Assembly: GCF_000717655.1 (NCBI RefSeq)
Contig: NZ_JNZY01000052.1
Coordinates: forward strand, 1-32,192
Length of the DNA stretch: 32,192 nucleotides
From: Streptomyces katrae
GTDB taxonomy: Bacteria > Actinomycetota > Actinomycetes > Streptomycetales > Streptomycetaceae
Reading direction: 5' to 3'
The position numbers and the translations under genes are program-made. The notes below the pieces were generated by a model that worked only from the letters and a program-made list of their open reading frames with translations, ran no database searches and had not been told where the DNA came from. Of the stretch, positions 23,927 through 32,050 are shown in pieces; within the stretch, counting starts at the first letter, position 1, and each line of letters begins with the position of its first letter.

Positions 23927-25717
23927 ATGATCGAGGTTGCACCGGAATCCCTCGCCGTATCGCGGCTGAGGACCCCTGCCGGCCCGCGTCGCGACGACCA
24001 GCTGTGGTGGAACGCCCAGCGCGGATCGGCGATGCCCTTCCAGCGTTACGAGCGGCTCGGATCCCGTCTCCCGTACGACCTGGCAGACCGTACCTGGCCT
24101 GCGAAGTCCCTGGTGAGGGCGCCGCTGTGGGCCTCGGTCGACCTGCGCGACGGGAACCAGTCACTCAGCAGCCCGATGGACACCGAACGCAAGAGCCGCA
24201 TGTTCGACCTCCTCGTCCGTATGGGATTCAAGGACATCGAGGTCGGATACCCCTCGGCCAGCGACGCGGACTTCTTGTTCCTGCGCACTCTGATCGAGCA
24301 GGACAGGATCCCCGACGACGTGACGATATCCGTCTTCACGCCGGCCCGGCCCGAACTGATCGACCGGACCTTCGAGGCCATCGAAGGCGCGGACCGGGCC
24401 ATGGTGCACCTCTGCAATGCGACCGCCTGCCTGTGGCGTGAAGTCGTTTTCCAAATGAGCGCCGACGAGGTGCAGCAGATGGCCCTCCGCTCGGCGCAAC
24501 ACATTGCGCGCCGAGCGGACGCGACCAAGGGCACGCAGCTGCGGTTCGAGTACTCGCCGGAGACGTTCAACGTCACGGAGCCCGAATACGTGCTCGAGGT
24601 GTCGAACGCCATCACCTCGCTGTGGGACGCGAGCCCGGACCGTCCGGTGACGCTGAACCTGCCGACGACGGTGGAGACCGACTCGCCGAACGTGTTCGCC
24701 GACCAGGTCGAGTGGATGCACCGCAACCTCGACCGCCGCGACGCGGTCATCCTCTCGGTGCACCCCCACAACGACCGGGGAACCGCGGTCGCCTCCGCGG
24801 AACTCGCCGTCATGGCCGGCGCCGACCGCATCGAGGGGACCCTGTTCGGCAACGGCGAGCGCACCGGCAACGTCTGCCTGGCCACGCTGGCCCTGAACCT
24901 GTTCAGCCAGGGTGTCGACCCGCAGCTGGACTTCTCCGACATCGACGAGATCCGCAGCACCGTGGAGTTCGCCAACCAGCTCCAGGTGCCTCCCCGCTAC
25001 CCCTACGGCGGCGACCTCGTGTACACGGCCTTCTCCGGTACCCACCAGGACGCCATCGCGAAGGGCCTGGCCGCGATCGAACGCAAGGCCGCCGAGGCGG
25101 GCACCTCCACCACCGAGGTCCCGTGGGACGTCCCCTACCTGCCCATCGACCCCAAGGACGTCGGCCGCACCTACGAGTCGGTGGTGCGGGTCAACAGCCA
25201 GTCGGGCAAGGGCGGGGTGGCCCACGTGCTCAAGAGCGCCTACGGGCTGGACCTCCCCCGCGGCATGCGGGTGGAGCTGGCCCGCGAGGTGCAGCAGGTG
25301 GCCGACGGGGACGGTATCGAGCTGACCTCCCGGGAGCTGCGAGCCATCTTCGCCGGTATGTATCTCGAATTCGACCACCCTTCCCTGCTGCTGAAGGAGT
25401 TCCAGCTGACGGGTGACGGGACCGCCTCGACCGTCGACGCCCTGGTCGTCGACGCCGACGGCCGGGAGAGGCGGCTGACCGGTTCCGGCGAGGACACGGC
25501 CGCCGCCTACGCCGCGGCCCTGGCCGGCGGCGGACTGGCGGTGGAGATCGCCGAGACCACGGGTCACGCCCTCACCGACAGCCTCGGCACGCGGTACGCC
25601 GCCTACGCGCAGATCAGCCTCGACGGCACGACCGGGTACGGGGCCGCGATCGCCGGCGACGAGGTGAGCGCCCGGCTCGGCGCCATCACCTCGGCCGTCA
25701 ACCGCGCCCAGGCCTGA
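23927..25717 (+). CDS. leuA: 2-isopropylmalate synthase paralogue
   Basis: 596 residues, ATG with GGGAGG 6 bases upstream. Full-length actinobacterial LeuA: DRTWPAK (54-60), LRDGNQ (73-78, metal-binding Asp75), HPHNDRG (279-285, His279 and His281), GNGERTGN and the linker block VGRTYESVVRVNSQSGKGG, then a C-terminal regulatory domain (about 470-596). It condenses acetyl-CoA with a 2-keto acid. Its place behind a SARP array and beside aminotransferase, adenylation and LeuB-like genes suggests a pathway copy that lengthens a keto acid, or boosts leucine supply, for the peptide. The N-terminal extension (1-40) and residues such as CNATACLW near 163-170 differ from the housekeeping sequence as I remember it. 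Whether the genome has another leuA cannot be seen here. Confidence 0.9.
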   Translation: MIEVAPESLAVSRLRTPAGPRRDDQLWWNAQRGSAMPFQRYERLGSRLPYDLADRTWPAKSLVRAPLWASVDLRDGNQSLSSPMDTERKSRMFDLLVRMGFKDIEVGYPSASDADFLFLRTLIEQDRIPDDVTISVFTPARPELIDRTFEAIEGADRAMVHLCNATACLWREVVFQMSADEVQQMALRSAQHIARRADATKGTQLRFEYSPETFNVTEPEYVLEVSNAITSLWDASPDRPVTLNLPTTVETDSPNVFADQVEWMHRNLDRRDAVILSVHPHNDRGTAVASAELAVMAGADRIEGTLFGNGERTGNVCLATLALNLFSQGVDPQLDFSDIDEIRSTVEFANQLQVPPRYPYGGDLVYTAFSGTHQDAIAKGLAAIERKAAEAGTSTTEVPWDVPYLPIDPKDVGRTYESVVRVNSQSGKGGVAHVLKSAYGLDLPRGMRVELAREVQQVADGDGIELTSRELRAIFAGMYLEFDHPSLLLKEFQLTGDGTASTVDALVVDADGRERRLTGSGEDTAAAYAAALAGGGLAVEIAETTGHALTDSLGTRYAAYAQISLDGTTGYGAAIAGDEVSARLGAITSAVNRAQA

Positions 25718-25765
25718 CCGCCGACCCCCTTCCCGCACCCGAACCCGCACCCTGTGAGCTGAGAG

Positions 25766-26419
25766 ATGGACCTCACCTTCGTCGAAAGCAAGAAGGATCC
25801 CGGCCGAGACTGCTTCGTGTACACGGCGCACAGCGACTTCGACCTGCTGGGCATCGACAGCCTGCGCGGGCGCGGCGACCGTGACCTGCTCGGTTTCCCC
25901 GCAGCAGTGCCCGTCGGCGACCCGTTCGCCCCGCACACCACCCACATGCTCGTGATGGTCGACGGCGGCCTGGTCGCCGGCGCGGAACTCGTCGCCTACT
26001 CGCCGCTGGGGCTGCCGCTGACCCAGTGGCCCGAGCTGGCGGGTGTCCTGCGGCACAGCGGCCGGCTGGTGCAGTGCCGCCTTCCGGTGGTGCGCCCCGA
26101 GTTCGCCGGCACGGTCCTGCCGGAGCTTCCCTTCGGCGTCCTCGGAGGCCTGTTCAAGGGCTGTCTGCAGTGGGCGGTCTCGCACGAGGTGAGCGATGTC
26201 GTGGTGGAGGCCGCCGACCGGCGGGCGGTCGACAAGCTCACCCAGCTCGGCTTCGTACCGGCGGACGGCTCGGGAGCGGAAGGGGCGCCCCCGGTGTACC
26301 GGCTGAACGTCAGCAGGCTCGTGGCCCGCGGCTTCCGTGCCAGCCACCCCTTCTACCGGTACCTGCTCGAGTACGACGAGAGCGTGCTGGTCAGCAGGTC
26401 GGCCCTCGCCGCCGCCTGA
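25766..26419 (+). CDS. Uncharacterised protein, possible GNAT / autoinducer-synthase-fold acyltransferase
   Basis: 217 residues, ATG after GAGCTGAGAG. I do not recognise the family with certainty. Residues 60-80 form a beta strand pair (HMLVMVDGGLVAGAELVAY), 100-112 read RLVQCRLPVVRPEF, and 120-165 contain a helix and then VVVEAADRRAVDKLTQLGFVP. That order resembles the GNAT/LuxI fold, where an acidic strand precedes a helix and an LGF strand, but the acetyl-CoA P-loop (Q/RxxGxG/A) is not visible. The C-terminal segment FYRYLLEYDESVLVSR is amphipathic. It lies between leuA and the adenylation gene in the same direction, so it probably acts in making or transferring the unusual amino acid. Confidence 0.6.
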   Translation: MDLTFVESKKDPGRDCFVYTAHSDFDLLGIDSLRGRGDRDLLGFPAAVPVGDPFAPHTTHMLVMVDGGLVAGAELVAYSPLGLPLTQWPELAGVLRHSGRLVQCRLPVVRPEFAGTVLPELPFGVLGGLFKGCLQWAVSHEVSDVVVEAADRRAVDKLTQLGFVPADGSGAEGAPPVYRLNVSRLVARGFRASHPFYRYLLEYDESVLVSRSALAAA

Positions 26420-26510
26420 AGGCCCCGGCCGTCCCGCTCCGCAGCCTTCCCCCATTCCCCGCATTCCCGCATTCCCACAGTCCAGGACACTGGAGAGGAA
26501 CGGACCCCGT

Positions 26511-28061
26511 ATGTCCCTCATAGGCAGGCGCCTGGCGCTTCCACCCGACCTGCTCGTGCACCGGGTCTTCGAGACCCACGCCCGGCAGCACCCCGACCGG
26601 CCCGCGCTGACGTGCGGCGCCGAAGAGCTGAGCTTCGCCGAGCTGAACGCACGGGCCAACCGGTTCGCCCACCACCTCATCGCTCTCGGTGCGGGCCGGG
26701 GCTCCGTGATCGGCGTATGCCTGGACCGTACGCCCGAGCTCATGGTCGCGATCCTCGGGACCATGAAGGCCGGCGCCGCCTACGTGCCGCTGGACCCCAC
26801 CTACCCCGCCGAGCGGCTCCGGCTGATGGTGTCCCAGCTCGACGAGATCAAGCTCAACGTGGTCTCGGCCGACACCCGCGCCCTGGTCGCCGGGGCGCCG
26901 GGCGATCTCGTCGTCATCGACGAGCTCGGTGGGCAGCTCGACGCCCTGCCCGCCACGGATCCGGTCGTCGACCTCTCCAACGACGACCTGTGCTACGTCG
27001 TGTTCACCTCCGGCTCCACCGGAACGCCCAAGGCCACCGCCGTGCGCCACGAGGGCTGGTACAACCTCCTCGAGTGGCTGCGGGTCGAGTACGGTCTGGG
27101 CAGCGGTTCGAGCGGGCTCACCGTCAGCTCCTTCGGCTTCGACATCAGCCAGCGCGGACTGATGGCGCCGCTGTTCTGCGGTGCCACCCTCCACCTGCTG
27201 CCCAGCCGCATCTTCGACCCGGGCATGGCCTACCGCCTGATCGAGACCCACGGCGTGCGGCAGCTGCACTGCGCGCCGAGCACCTTGTACGTGCTCATCG
27301 AGCACGAACAGGCCCTGGGCACCGACGCACTGACCCGGGTGGGCCACGTCTTCATCGGCGGGGAGCCGCTCACGGTCTCCCGGGTCGAGGACTGGGCCGG
27401 CCGGGAAGGCAACTCCTGCGTCCTGCTGCACCAGTACGGGGTGGCCGAGTGCACGGACGTGGCGACCTCCCACGTGCTCGCGGACTACGCCCGCTACCGG
27501 GGCACCGCGACGCCGGTGGGAGAGCCCGTGTACAACACCGAGATCCACCTCCTCGACGACGAGTCGAACGAGGTGCCGGACGGCGAGACCGGAGAGATCT
27601 GCATCTCGGGCCTCAGCGTCAGCGCCGGCTACCTCAACGCCTCTGCGGCCGACACCCGCCGGTTCACCGACCGGGACACGGGCGACGGCGCCGTCAGGAC
27701 CTACCGGACCGGTGACCGCGGCTACGTCACCCCGGACGGGGAACTGGTGGTGGTCGGCCGCGTCGACGCCCAGGTCAAGATCCGCGGCATGCGGATGGAC
27801 CTGGGAGACGTGGAACACGGGGTCCGGTCCCACCCGCTCGTCGACGACGCCGTGGTCCTCGCGGTTCCGGACGACTCGGGCGAGCTGCGTCTGGTGGGCT
27901 TCGTGCTGCCCGCGGCCGACGGTCTCGACACCCGGGCGCTCTACCGCGACCTGCTCGGCACCCTGCCCCGGAACATGGTGCCGCAGGAGTTCACGGTCCT
28001 CGACGCCTTCCCGCTGAACCCGAACGGCAAGACCGACCGGCGGGCCCTGGCCGCCGGCTGA
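26511..28061 (+). CDS. Free-standing NRPS adenylation domain
   Basis: 516 residues, complete A domain with no carrier attached. Motifs: VFTSGSTGTPKA (164-175), YRTGD (398-402), QVKIRGMRMDLGD (421-433) and catalytic Lys507 in NPNGKTDRR. The usual YGPTE is YGVAE (309-313). By-eye pocket reading D-I-R-H-F-G-Q-D-V matches no substrate I know, which fits an unusual amino acid. Together with the SyrB2-like enzyme and the carrier at 29162-29389 it repeats the arrangement of SyrB1/SyrB2, CytC1-C3 and CmaA/B/D, where a dedicated A domain loads an amino acid on a carrier for oxidation or chlorination. The ribosome site is GAGAGGAA about 10 bases upstream. Confidence 0.92.
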   Translation: MSLIGRRLALPPDLLVHRVFETHARQHPDRPALTCGAEELSFAELNARANRFAHHLIALGAGRGSVIGVCLDRTPELMVAILGTMKAGAAYVPLDPTYPAERLRLMVSQLDEIKLNVVSADTRALVAGAPGDLVVIDELGGQLDALPATDPVVDLSNDDLCYVVFTSGSTGTPKATAVRHEGWYNLLEWLRVEYGLGSGSSGLTVSSFGFDISQRGLMAPLFCGATLHLLPSRIFDPGMAYRLIETHGVRQLHCAPSTLYVLIEHEQALGTDALTRVGHVFIGGEPLTVSRVEDWAGREGNSCVLLHQYGVAECTDVATSHVLADYARYRGTATPVGEPVYNTEIHLLDDESNEVPDGETGEICISGLSVSAGYLNASAADTRRFTDRDTGDGAVRTYRTGDRGYVTPDGELVVVGRVDAQVKIRGMRMDLGDVEHGVRSHPLVDDAVVLAVPDDSGELRLVGFVLPAADGLDTRALYRDLLGTLPRNMVPQEFTVLDAFPLNPNGKTDRRALAAG

Positions 28062-28087
28062 CGCAGGCCCTCAGCGGCCCACCTGCC

Positions 28088-28130
28088 CGCTCGCCCGCGT
28101 CCTCGGCGAGCGCTCCAGAAACCTTCTTTT
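28088..28130 (+). terminator. Hairpin with U-rich tail between the A-domain and iron-enzyme genes
   Basis: CGCTCGCC (28088-28095) pairs with GGCGAGCG (28105-28112) around 9 bases; CCTTCTTTT follows at 28122-28130. It looks like an intrinsic terminator or attenuator inside the operon. A separate promoter for the downstream genes is possible; I see none clearly. Confidence 0.5.
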
Positions 28131-28168
28131 CCGCACGCGTGGCTTTCGAGCAAAGGAACAGCATCCGC

Positions 28169-29122
28169 ATGACCATCGACCAGCAGCGCCCGACCCCGGC
28201 CGCCCAGATCTCCGGCAACGCGATCGTCCCCGAGGACATCAAGGCGAACATCGAGCAGTTCAGCCTCGACGGCTTCACCGGCCCGATCAAGCTGTACGAG
28301 CCGGAGGAGGCCGCTGCCCTGATCCGCGAGATCCGGATCAACAACCAGGACGCCTCGCGCGCCCTGTACAAGAACAGCGTCAACTACGACCGGCACTTCG
28401 ACATCCCGGAGCTCAGCCGGCACATCACCCACCCGACGATCGTCAAGTACCTCACGGCCATCCTCGGCCCGGACGTACTGAACTGGCGGACCGAGTGGTT
28501 CCCCAAGTTCCCGGGCGCCAAGGCGACCGAGTGGCACCAGGTGCGCGACTACAGCTACGCCAACGGCAAGCCGCAGCTCCTGCCGACCGAGTCGGACTGG
28601 AACGCCTACATCGACATCACCGTCTGGACGACCTTCACGCCGGCCACCAAGGACAGGGCCTGCATGAAGTTCGTGCGCGGTTCGCAGCGTGACTGGATCT
28701 TCGACGAGCACAAGGCCACTCAGGCCGGCCGTGGCGCGGACTACGACGTCGCCCACTCCGACACCGGCTTCTTCGGCTACGACTTCGCCGACTTCAAGAT
28801 CGACCCGAAGTGGGAGCCGCGCCCCGAGGACGTCGTCGAGCTGGAGATGCAGCCGGGCGAAGCCGTCATCTTCACGGCGTCGTGCGTGCACGGCTCCACC
28901 CCGAACAACACCGAGCGCGAGACCCGCTTCGCGATCGCCAGCCGGTACGTCCCCACACACGTGCGCGTCTACCCGGGCCAGGACTCCTTCAGCGCCCACG
29001 GTGCGACGTTCGACCTGTCCGAGTACGGCAGCGTCGTCGTGGCCGGTGAGAACCGCTACGACCACAACCGGATCCGCACCGAGAACAACCACGGCACCCC
29101 GTTCGGCTGGACCGCGAACTGA
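28169..29122 (+). CDS. SyrB2-like mononuclear Fe(II)/2-oxoglutarate enzyme acting on carrier-bound amino acid
   Basis: 317 residues, close in length to SyrB2 (310). It aligns with SyrB2 along most of its length: NWRTEWFPKFPG (105-116), TEWHQVRDYSYANGKPQL (120-137), TGFFGYDFADFKID (199-212), IFTASCVHGSTP (234-245) and ASRYVPTHVRVYP (257-269). The first iron His is His123 and the distal His is His241; Arg259 matches the 2-oxoglutarate Arg. The third-ligand position is Val125 (HQV), neither the Asp/Glu of hydroxylases nor the Ala/Gly of halogenases. Halogenation, or another radical reaction, of the aminoacyl-carrier is the best guess. The ATG at 28169 follows AAAGGA; an upstream GTG at 28139 is in frame but lacks a ribosome site. 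Confidence 0.88.
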   Translation: MTIDQQRPTPAAQISGNAIVPEDIKANIEQFSLDGFTGPIKLYEPEEAAALIREIRINNQDASRALYKNSVNYDRHFDIPELSRHITHPTIVKYLTAILGPDVLNWRTEWFPKFPGAKATEWHQVRDYSYANGKPQLLPTESDWNAYIDITVWTTFTPATKDRACMKFVRGSQRDWIFDEHKATQAGRGADYDVAHSDTGFFGYDFADFKIDPKWEPRPEDVVELEMQPGEAVIFTASCVHGSTPNNTERETRFAIASRYVPTHVRVYPGQDSFSAHGATFDLSEYGSVVVAGENRYDHNRIRTENNHGTPFGWTAN

Positions 29123-29161
29123 CCCCCCTCCCCTTCCCCTTCACCGAAAAGGACCCAGAAC

Positions 29162-29389
29162 GTGATCGCAACCAAGATCCACGCCATTTGGAGCCGTGAG
29201 CTCAAGCTCGAGGAGTTCGCCGACACGGACGACTTCTTCGACCTCGGCGGGCACTCACTGATCATGACCCGGATCCAGCGCGCGATCCTCTCCGAGCTCG
29301 GCATCGAGGTCGCGATGGACCAGCTCTTCCGCAAGTCCACGGTCGCGGCGATCTCCGAGCACATCGAGACGGCCCCCGCGGCCGCCTGA
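29162..29389 (+). CDS. Free-standing peptidyl carrier protein
   Basis: 75 residues, GTG start after AAAAGGA. A single carrier domain: FFDLGGHSL (25-33) gives the phosphopantetheine Ser32. It is predicted to hold the amino acid activated by the 26511-28061 A domain while the SyrB2-like enzyme acts on it, as SyrB1-T and CytC2 do, and then to present it to a condensation domain, most simply the terminal C of the A-T-C synthetase. It lies 39 bases after the iron enzyme and is followed by a strong hairpin. Confidence 0.93.
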   Translation: MIATKIHAIWSRELKLEEFADTDDFFDLGGHSLIMTRIQRAILSELGIEVAMDQLFRKSTVAAISEHIETAPAAA

Positions 29390-29415
29390 TCCCGGCTCCG
29401 CTGCCGCCAGACCTT

Positions 29416-29464
29416 GCTGCGACGCCGGGGACAGGGCTCCACAGCCTGTCCCCGGCGTCGCAGC
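29416..29464 (+). terminator. 20-bp perfect hairpin after the carrier-protein gene
   Basis: 29416-29435 is exactly complementary to 29445-29464, with a 9-base loop and no U-run. It lies between the carrier stop and the aminotransferase GTG, 35 bases away. It probably ends or dampens transcription of the A-domain/iron-enzyme/carrier group, or shields its 3' end. Confidence 0.75.
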
Positions 29465-29499
29465 CGGTTCATCTCCCACCACTACAGGAAGATCCCCCA

Positions 29500-30780
29500 G
29501 TGCAGCTATCGAGTCGGGGCCGGCAGATGTCCCGCCTGTCGGGCATCCGCAGCATCATGGAGGACATCGCCGCGGCCGACCGGGACGCGGGCGACGACGA
29601 ATGGCTCAACCTCAGTCCGGGCAACCCCTCGCACATCCCCGAGGTCGTCGAGGCCTGGCACCGCCTCACCCGTGAGGCCCTGGACGACCGGTTCGTCGAG
29701 TCCAGCACCCGGTACGGGCCCTCGCGCGGCACCGCCACCCTCGTCGAAGCCATCGTCGACTACTTCAACCTCACCTACGGCTGGTCGATCGGGCCGGAGA
29801 ACGTGGTCGTCGGGCCCGGCAGCCAAATGCTGTCGTTCATCGCGACCAGTCTGTACACCGGCCCGGACGCGGACGGCGTGCTGCAGCCACTGGTGCTGCC
29901 CCGCCTGCCCGACTACACCGGTTACCAGGGACTCAGCCCGGACCCCGGCGGCACGGTCGGCATCGAGCCGTTGATCGTGCCCGAGGGATCCCACTCGTTC
30001 CACTACAGCCTGGACACAGAGGCCCTGGCCCGGCAGACCCGCATGGGCATGATGCTGCTGTCCAACCCGGCGAACCCGACCGGCAGCAGCATCGAGGCGT
30101 CCGAGCTGAAGACGCTGATCGCCACCGCCGAAGAGCGCGACGTGCCCCTGGTGCTCGACCACGCCTACGGGGAGCCCTTCCCCCAGGTGGTTCGGACGAG
30201 GCTCGCCCCCGTGCTGCATTCGCACGTCATCAACCTCTTCACGCTGTCGAAGGCGGGGCTGCCCGGCGAGCGGATCGCCTTCGCGATCGGCCCGGCCGAC
30301 CTGATCGACCCGATGGTGTCCTTCATCGCCAACACGACACTGCACGCGCCGCAACTGCTCCAGGCCGTCGTCGAACGCTCGTTGACGACCCGGCAGATCG
30401 ACGTGATCTCCGAGCGCCACATCAAGCCCTACTACCGGGCCAAGCGGGCGATGGCCGAGGCCCTGCTCGCCGAATCCCTCCCGGACGACCTGAACTGGCG
30501 GCTGCACTCCAGCGACGGGGGGATGTTCTGCTGGCTGTGGATCGACCACGACTGGTTCGACGACCTGACGCTGTACGAGTTCCTCAAGCGAAGGCAGATG
30601 TTCATCGTCCCCGGCCGGCACTTCTTCGTCGAGCCGCTGGACACACCGTTCCTCGGCACGCACGGCAAGCGCTGCATCAGACTGAGCCTGAGTCCGGACG
30701 AATGGGCCGTGGCCGACGGCATCGTCCGGCTGGGTGAAGCGCTCGAAGAGCTGCGCGCGAGCGCGGGAACCGGAGAGTGA
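29500..30780 (+). CDS. PLP-dependent aminotransferase, valine-pyruvate transaminase (AvtA)-like
   Basis: 426 residues, GTG start with AGGAAG 7 bases upstream. Fold type I: RYGPSRGTATLVEAIVDYFNLTYGW (71-95) followed by GPENVVVGPGSQM, SNPANPTGS (188-196), Asp220 in LVLDHAYGEPF, and the PLP Lys251 in LFTLSKAGLPGERIAF. The RYGP..G...LVEA..DYFN..YGW block is typical of AvtA. It likely interconverts a branched or lengthened 2-keto acid made by LeuA/LeuB and its amino acid, feeding the free-standing A domain. It overlaps the thioesterase start by 4 bases, so the two are coupled. Confidence 0.9.
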   Translation: MQLSSRGRQMSRLSGIRSIMEDIAAADRDAGDDEWLNLSPGNPSHIPEVVEAWHRLTREALDDRFVESSTRYGPSRGTATLVEAIVDYFNLTYGWSIGPENVVVGPGSQMLSFIATSLYTGPDADGVLQPLVLPRLPDYTGYQGLSPDPGGTVGIEPLIVPEGSHSFHYSLDTEALARQTRMGMMLLSNPANPTGSSIEASELKTLIATAEERDVPLVLDHAYGEPFPQVVRTRLAPVLHSHVINLFTLSKAGLPGERIAFAIGPADLIDPMVSFIANTTLHAPQLLQAVVERSLTTRQIDVISERHIKPYYRAKRAMAEALLAESLPDDLNWRLHSSDGGMFCWLWIDHDWFDDLTLYEFLKRRQMFIVPGRHFFVEPLDTPFLGTHGKRCIRLSLSPDEWAVADGIVRLGEALEELRASAGTGE

Positions 30781-31547
30781 CGACCATGGGCAAGTGGCTG
30801 CGCCGCCGTGCGGCGCAGGAGACAGCGGTCAGCCGGCTCGTCTGCCTGCCGCACGCGGGCGGCACCGCCGCGTCGTTCGCCGGCTGGGGCGGCCGGCTGC
30901 CGGCCGGCGTGGAGTTGATCGCCGTGCAGTACCCGGGCCGGCAGGACAGGCTGGGCGAGGAGCCGATCGGGGACATGGCCACGATGGCCGAGCAGGTGGC
31001 GGACGCGCTGCGGCCGCTCCTGGACCTCCCGATGTTCTTCTTCGGGCACAGCATGGGCACCGGCCTGGCCTACGAGGTCGCCGGCATCCTCGAGCGCGAG
31101 CACGGGTTCGTGGCGGAACACGTCTTCGTGTCCGCCAGGCCGGCGCCCCACTTGATCGACGGGGAGCACCGGCACCGGCTGAGTGACGAGGACCTCGTCG
31201 CTGCGATGCGCCGACTGGGCGGTCCGGACGCGGCGGTGCTCGACCATCCGGAGCTGCTGCCGCTGATCCTTCCGCCCCTGCGGGCGGATCTGGCTCTGCT
31301 GGACCGGTACCGGCCCGAGCGGCTGACCCCGCTGCGGGCGCCGCTGACCGTGTTCGGCGGCGAGAGCGACGACACGTGCCCGGTTTCCCGGCTGTCCGCG
31401 TGGAGCGCGGCCACGACCGCCGGCGTGCGGGTGCGGACGTTCCCCGGCGGCCACCACTACCTGCGCGAGTGCGAGGACGACGTGCTCGAAGCGGTCTGCG
31501 CGGAAATCCTTGCGGCGCGCCGGGGCCGGCAGCCACTTGATGCATGA
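30777..31547 (+). CDS. Type II thioesterase (proofreading)
   Basis: 256 residues from a GTG that overlaps the aminotransferase stop (GTGA); ATG at 30786 is an alternative start and is better spaced from GGAG. Alpha/beta hydrolase: LVCLPHAGGTAASFAGWGG (21-39), QYPGRQDRL, nucleophile Ser92 in GHSMG, and near the C-terminus GGESDDTCP and FPGGHHYL with the Asp and His. Such stand-alone enzymes clear misloaded carriers. As no thioesterase domain is fused to the NRPS, it might also be asked to release product, but the family is normally editorial. Confidence 0.93.
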   Translation: MTTMGKWLRRRAAQETAVSRLVCLPHAGGTAASFAGWGGRLPAGVELIAVQYPGRQDRLGEEPIGDMATMAEQVADALRPLLDLPMFFFGHSMGTGLAYEVAGILEREHGFVAEHVFVSARPAPHLIDGEHRHRLSDEDLVAAMRRLGGPDAAVLDHPELLPLILPPLRADLALLDRYRPERLTPLRAPLTVFGGESDDTCPVSRLSAWSAATTAGVRVRTFPGGHHYLRECEDDVLEAVCAEILAARRGRQPLDA

Positions 31548-31566
31548 ACCGTACGAAACGGCGCCG

Positions 31567-31953
31567 TCAGCCGACGTGGTGCCCGGCGGTCGCGTCGACG
31601 TGGTCGGGAATTTCCTCGTGGGTGTCCCCGACCGTCAGCGTGCCCGTCGGCTCGATGATGTGCGATTCCTCATCGGACACCGGCTTGTGCTCGATGCCCC
31701 GCGGCACGACGTAGGTGTCCCCCCGGTGGAGTGTCACGCAGCGTTCCACACCGTCCTCCCGCAGGTGGATGACCAGCCGTCCGGCCGCGACGATGAAGAG
31801 CTCGTCGGTGTCCTGGTGGGAGTGCCACAGGTATGCGCCGTGGAATTTCGCCACCCGGACGTCGTAGTCGTTGAACTGGGCGACGATGCGCGGACTCCAG
31901 AGCTCGCTGAAGGAATCGAGGGTCCTCTGGATGTTCACCGGTCCGGTCATCAT
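31567..31953 (-). CDS. Small cupin-domain protein
   Basis: 128 residues, first ATG of a pair, with AAGGAG 9 bases upstream. A single cupin_2 barrel: LWHSHQDTDELFIVAAGRL (42-60) gives His44, His46 and Glu51, and GDTYVVPRGIEHKP (78-91) the last His89. Small cupins of this kind may be isomerases, dioxygenases or metal-binding regulators; I cannot choose. It is convergent with the thioesterase (19 bases between stops) and downstream of the LeuB-like gene on the same strand, so probably co-transcribed with it. Confidence 0.82.
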   Translation of the reverse strand: MMTGPVNIQRTLDSFSELWSPRIVAQFNDYDVRVAKFHGAYLWHSHQDTDELFIVAAGRLVIHLREDGVERCVTLHRGDTYVVPRGIEHKPVSDEESHIIEPTGTLTVGDTHEEIPDHVDATAGHHVG

Positions 31954-32050
31954 GTGTTCAGGCTCCTTGAATGCCGCGGTTTGGACAGGCGTGTGCCGCC
32001 CTGGCCGGAGCGACCGGGGGCGGCACACGGGGTGGGTGGGAGATGCGCCC

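Noticed and set aside
28139..28168. Longer start (GTG 28139) for the SyrB2-like gene
   Set aside because: No ribosome site upstream, and the added ten residues do not resemble the family; ATG 28169 follows AAAGGA.
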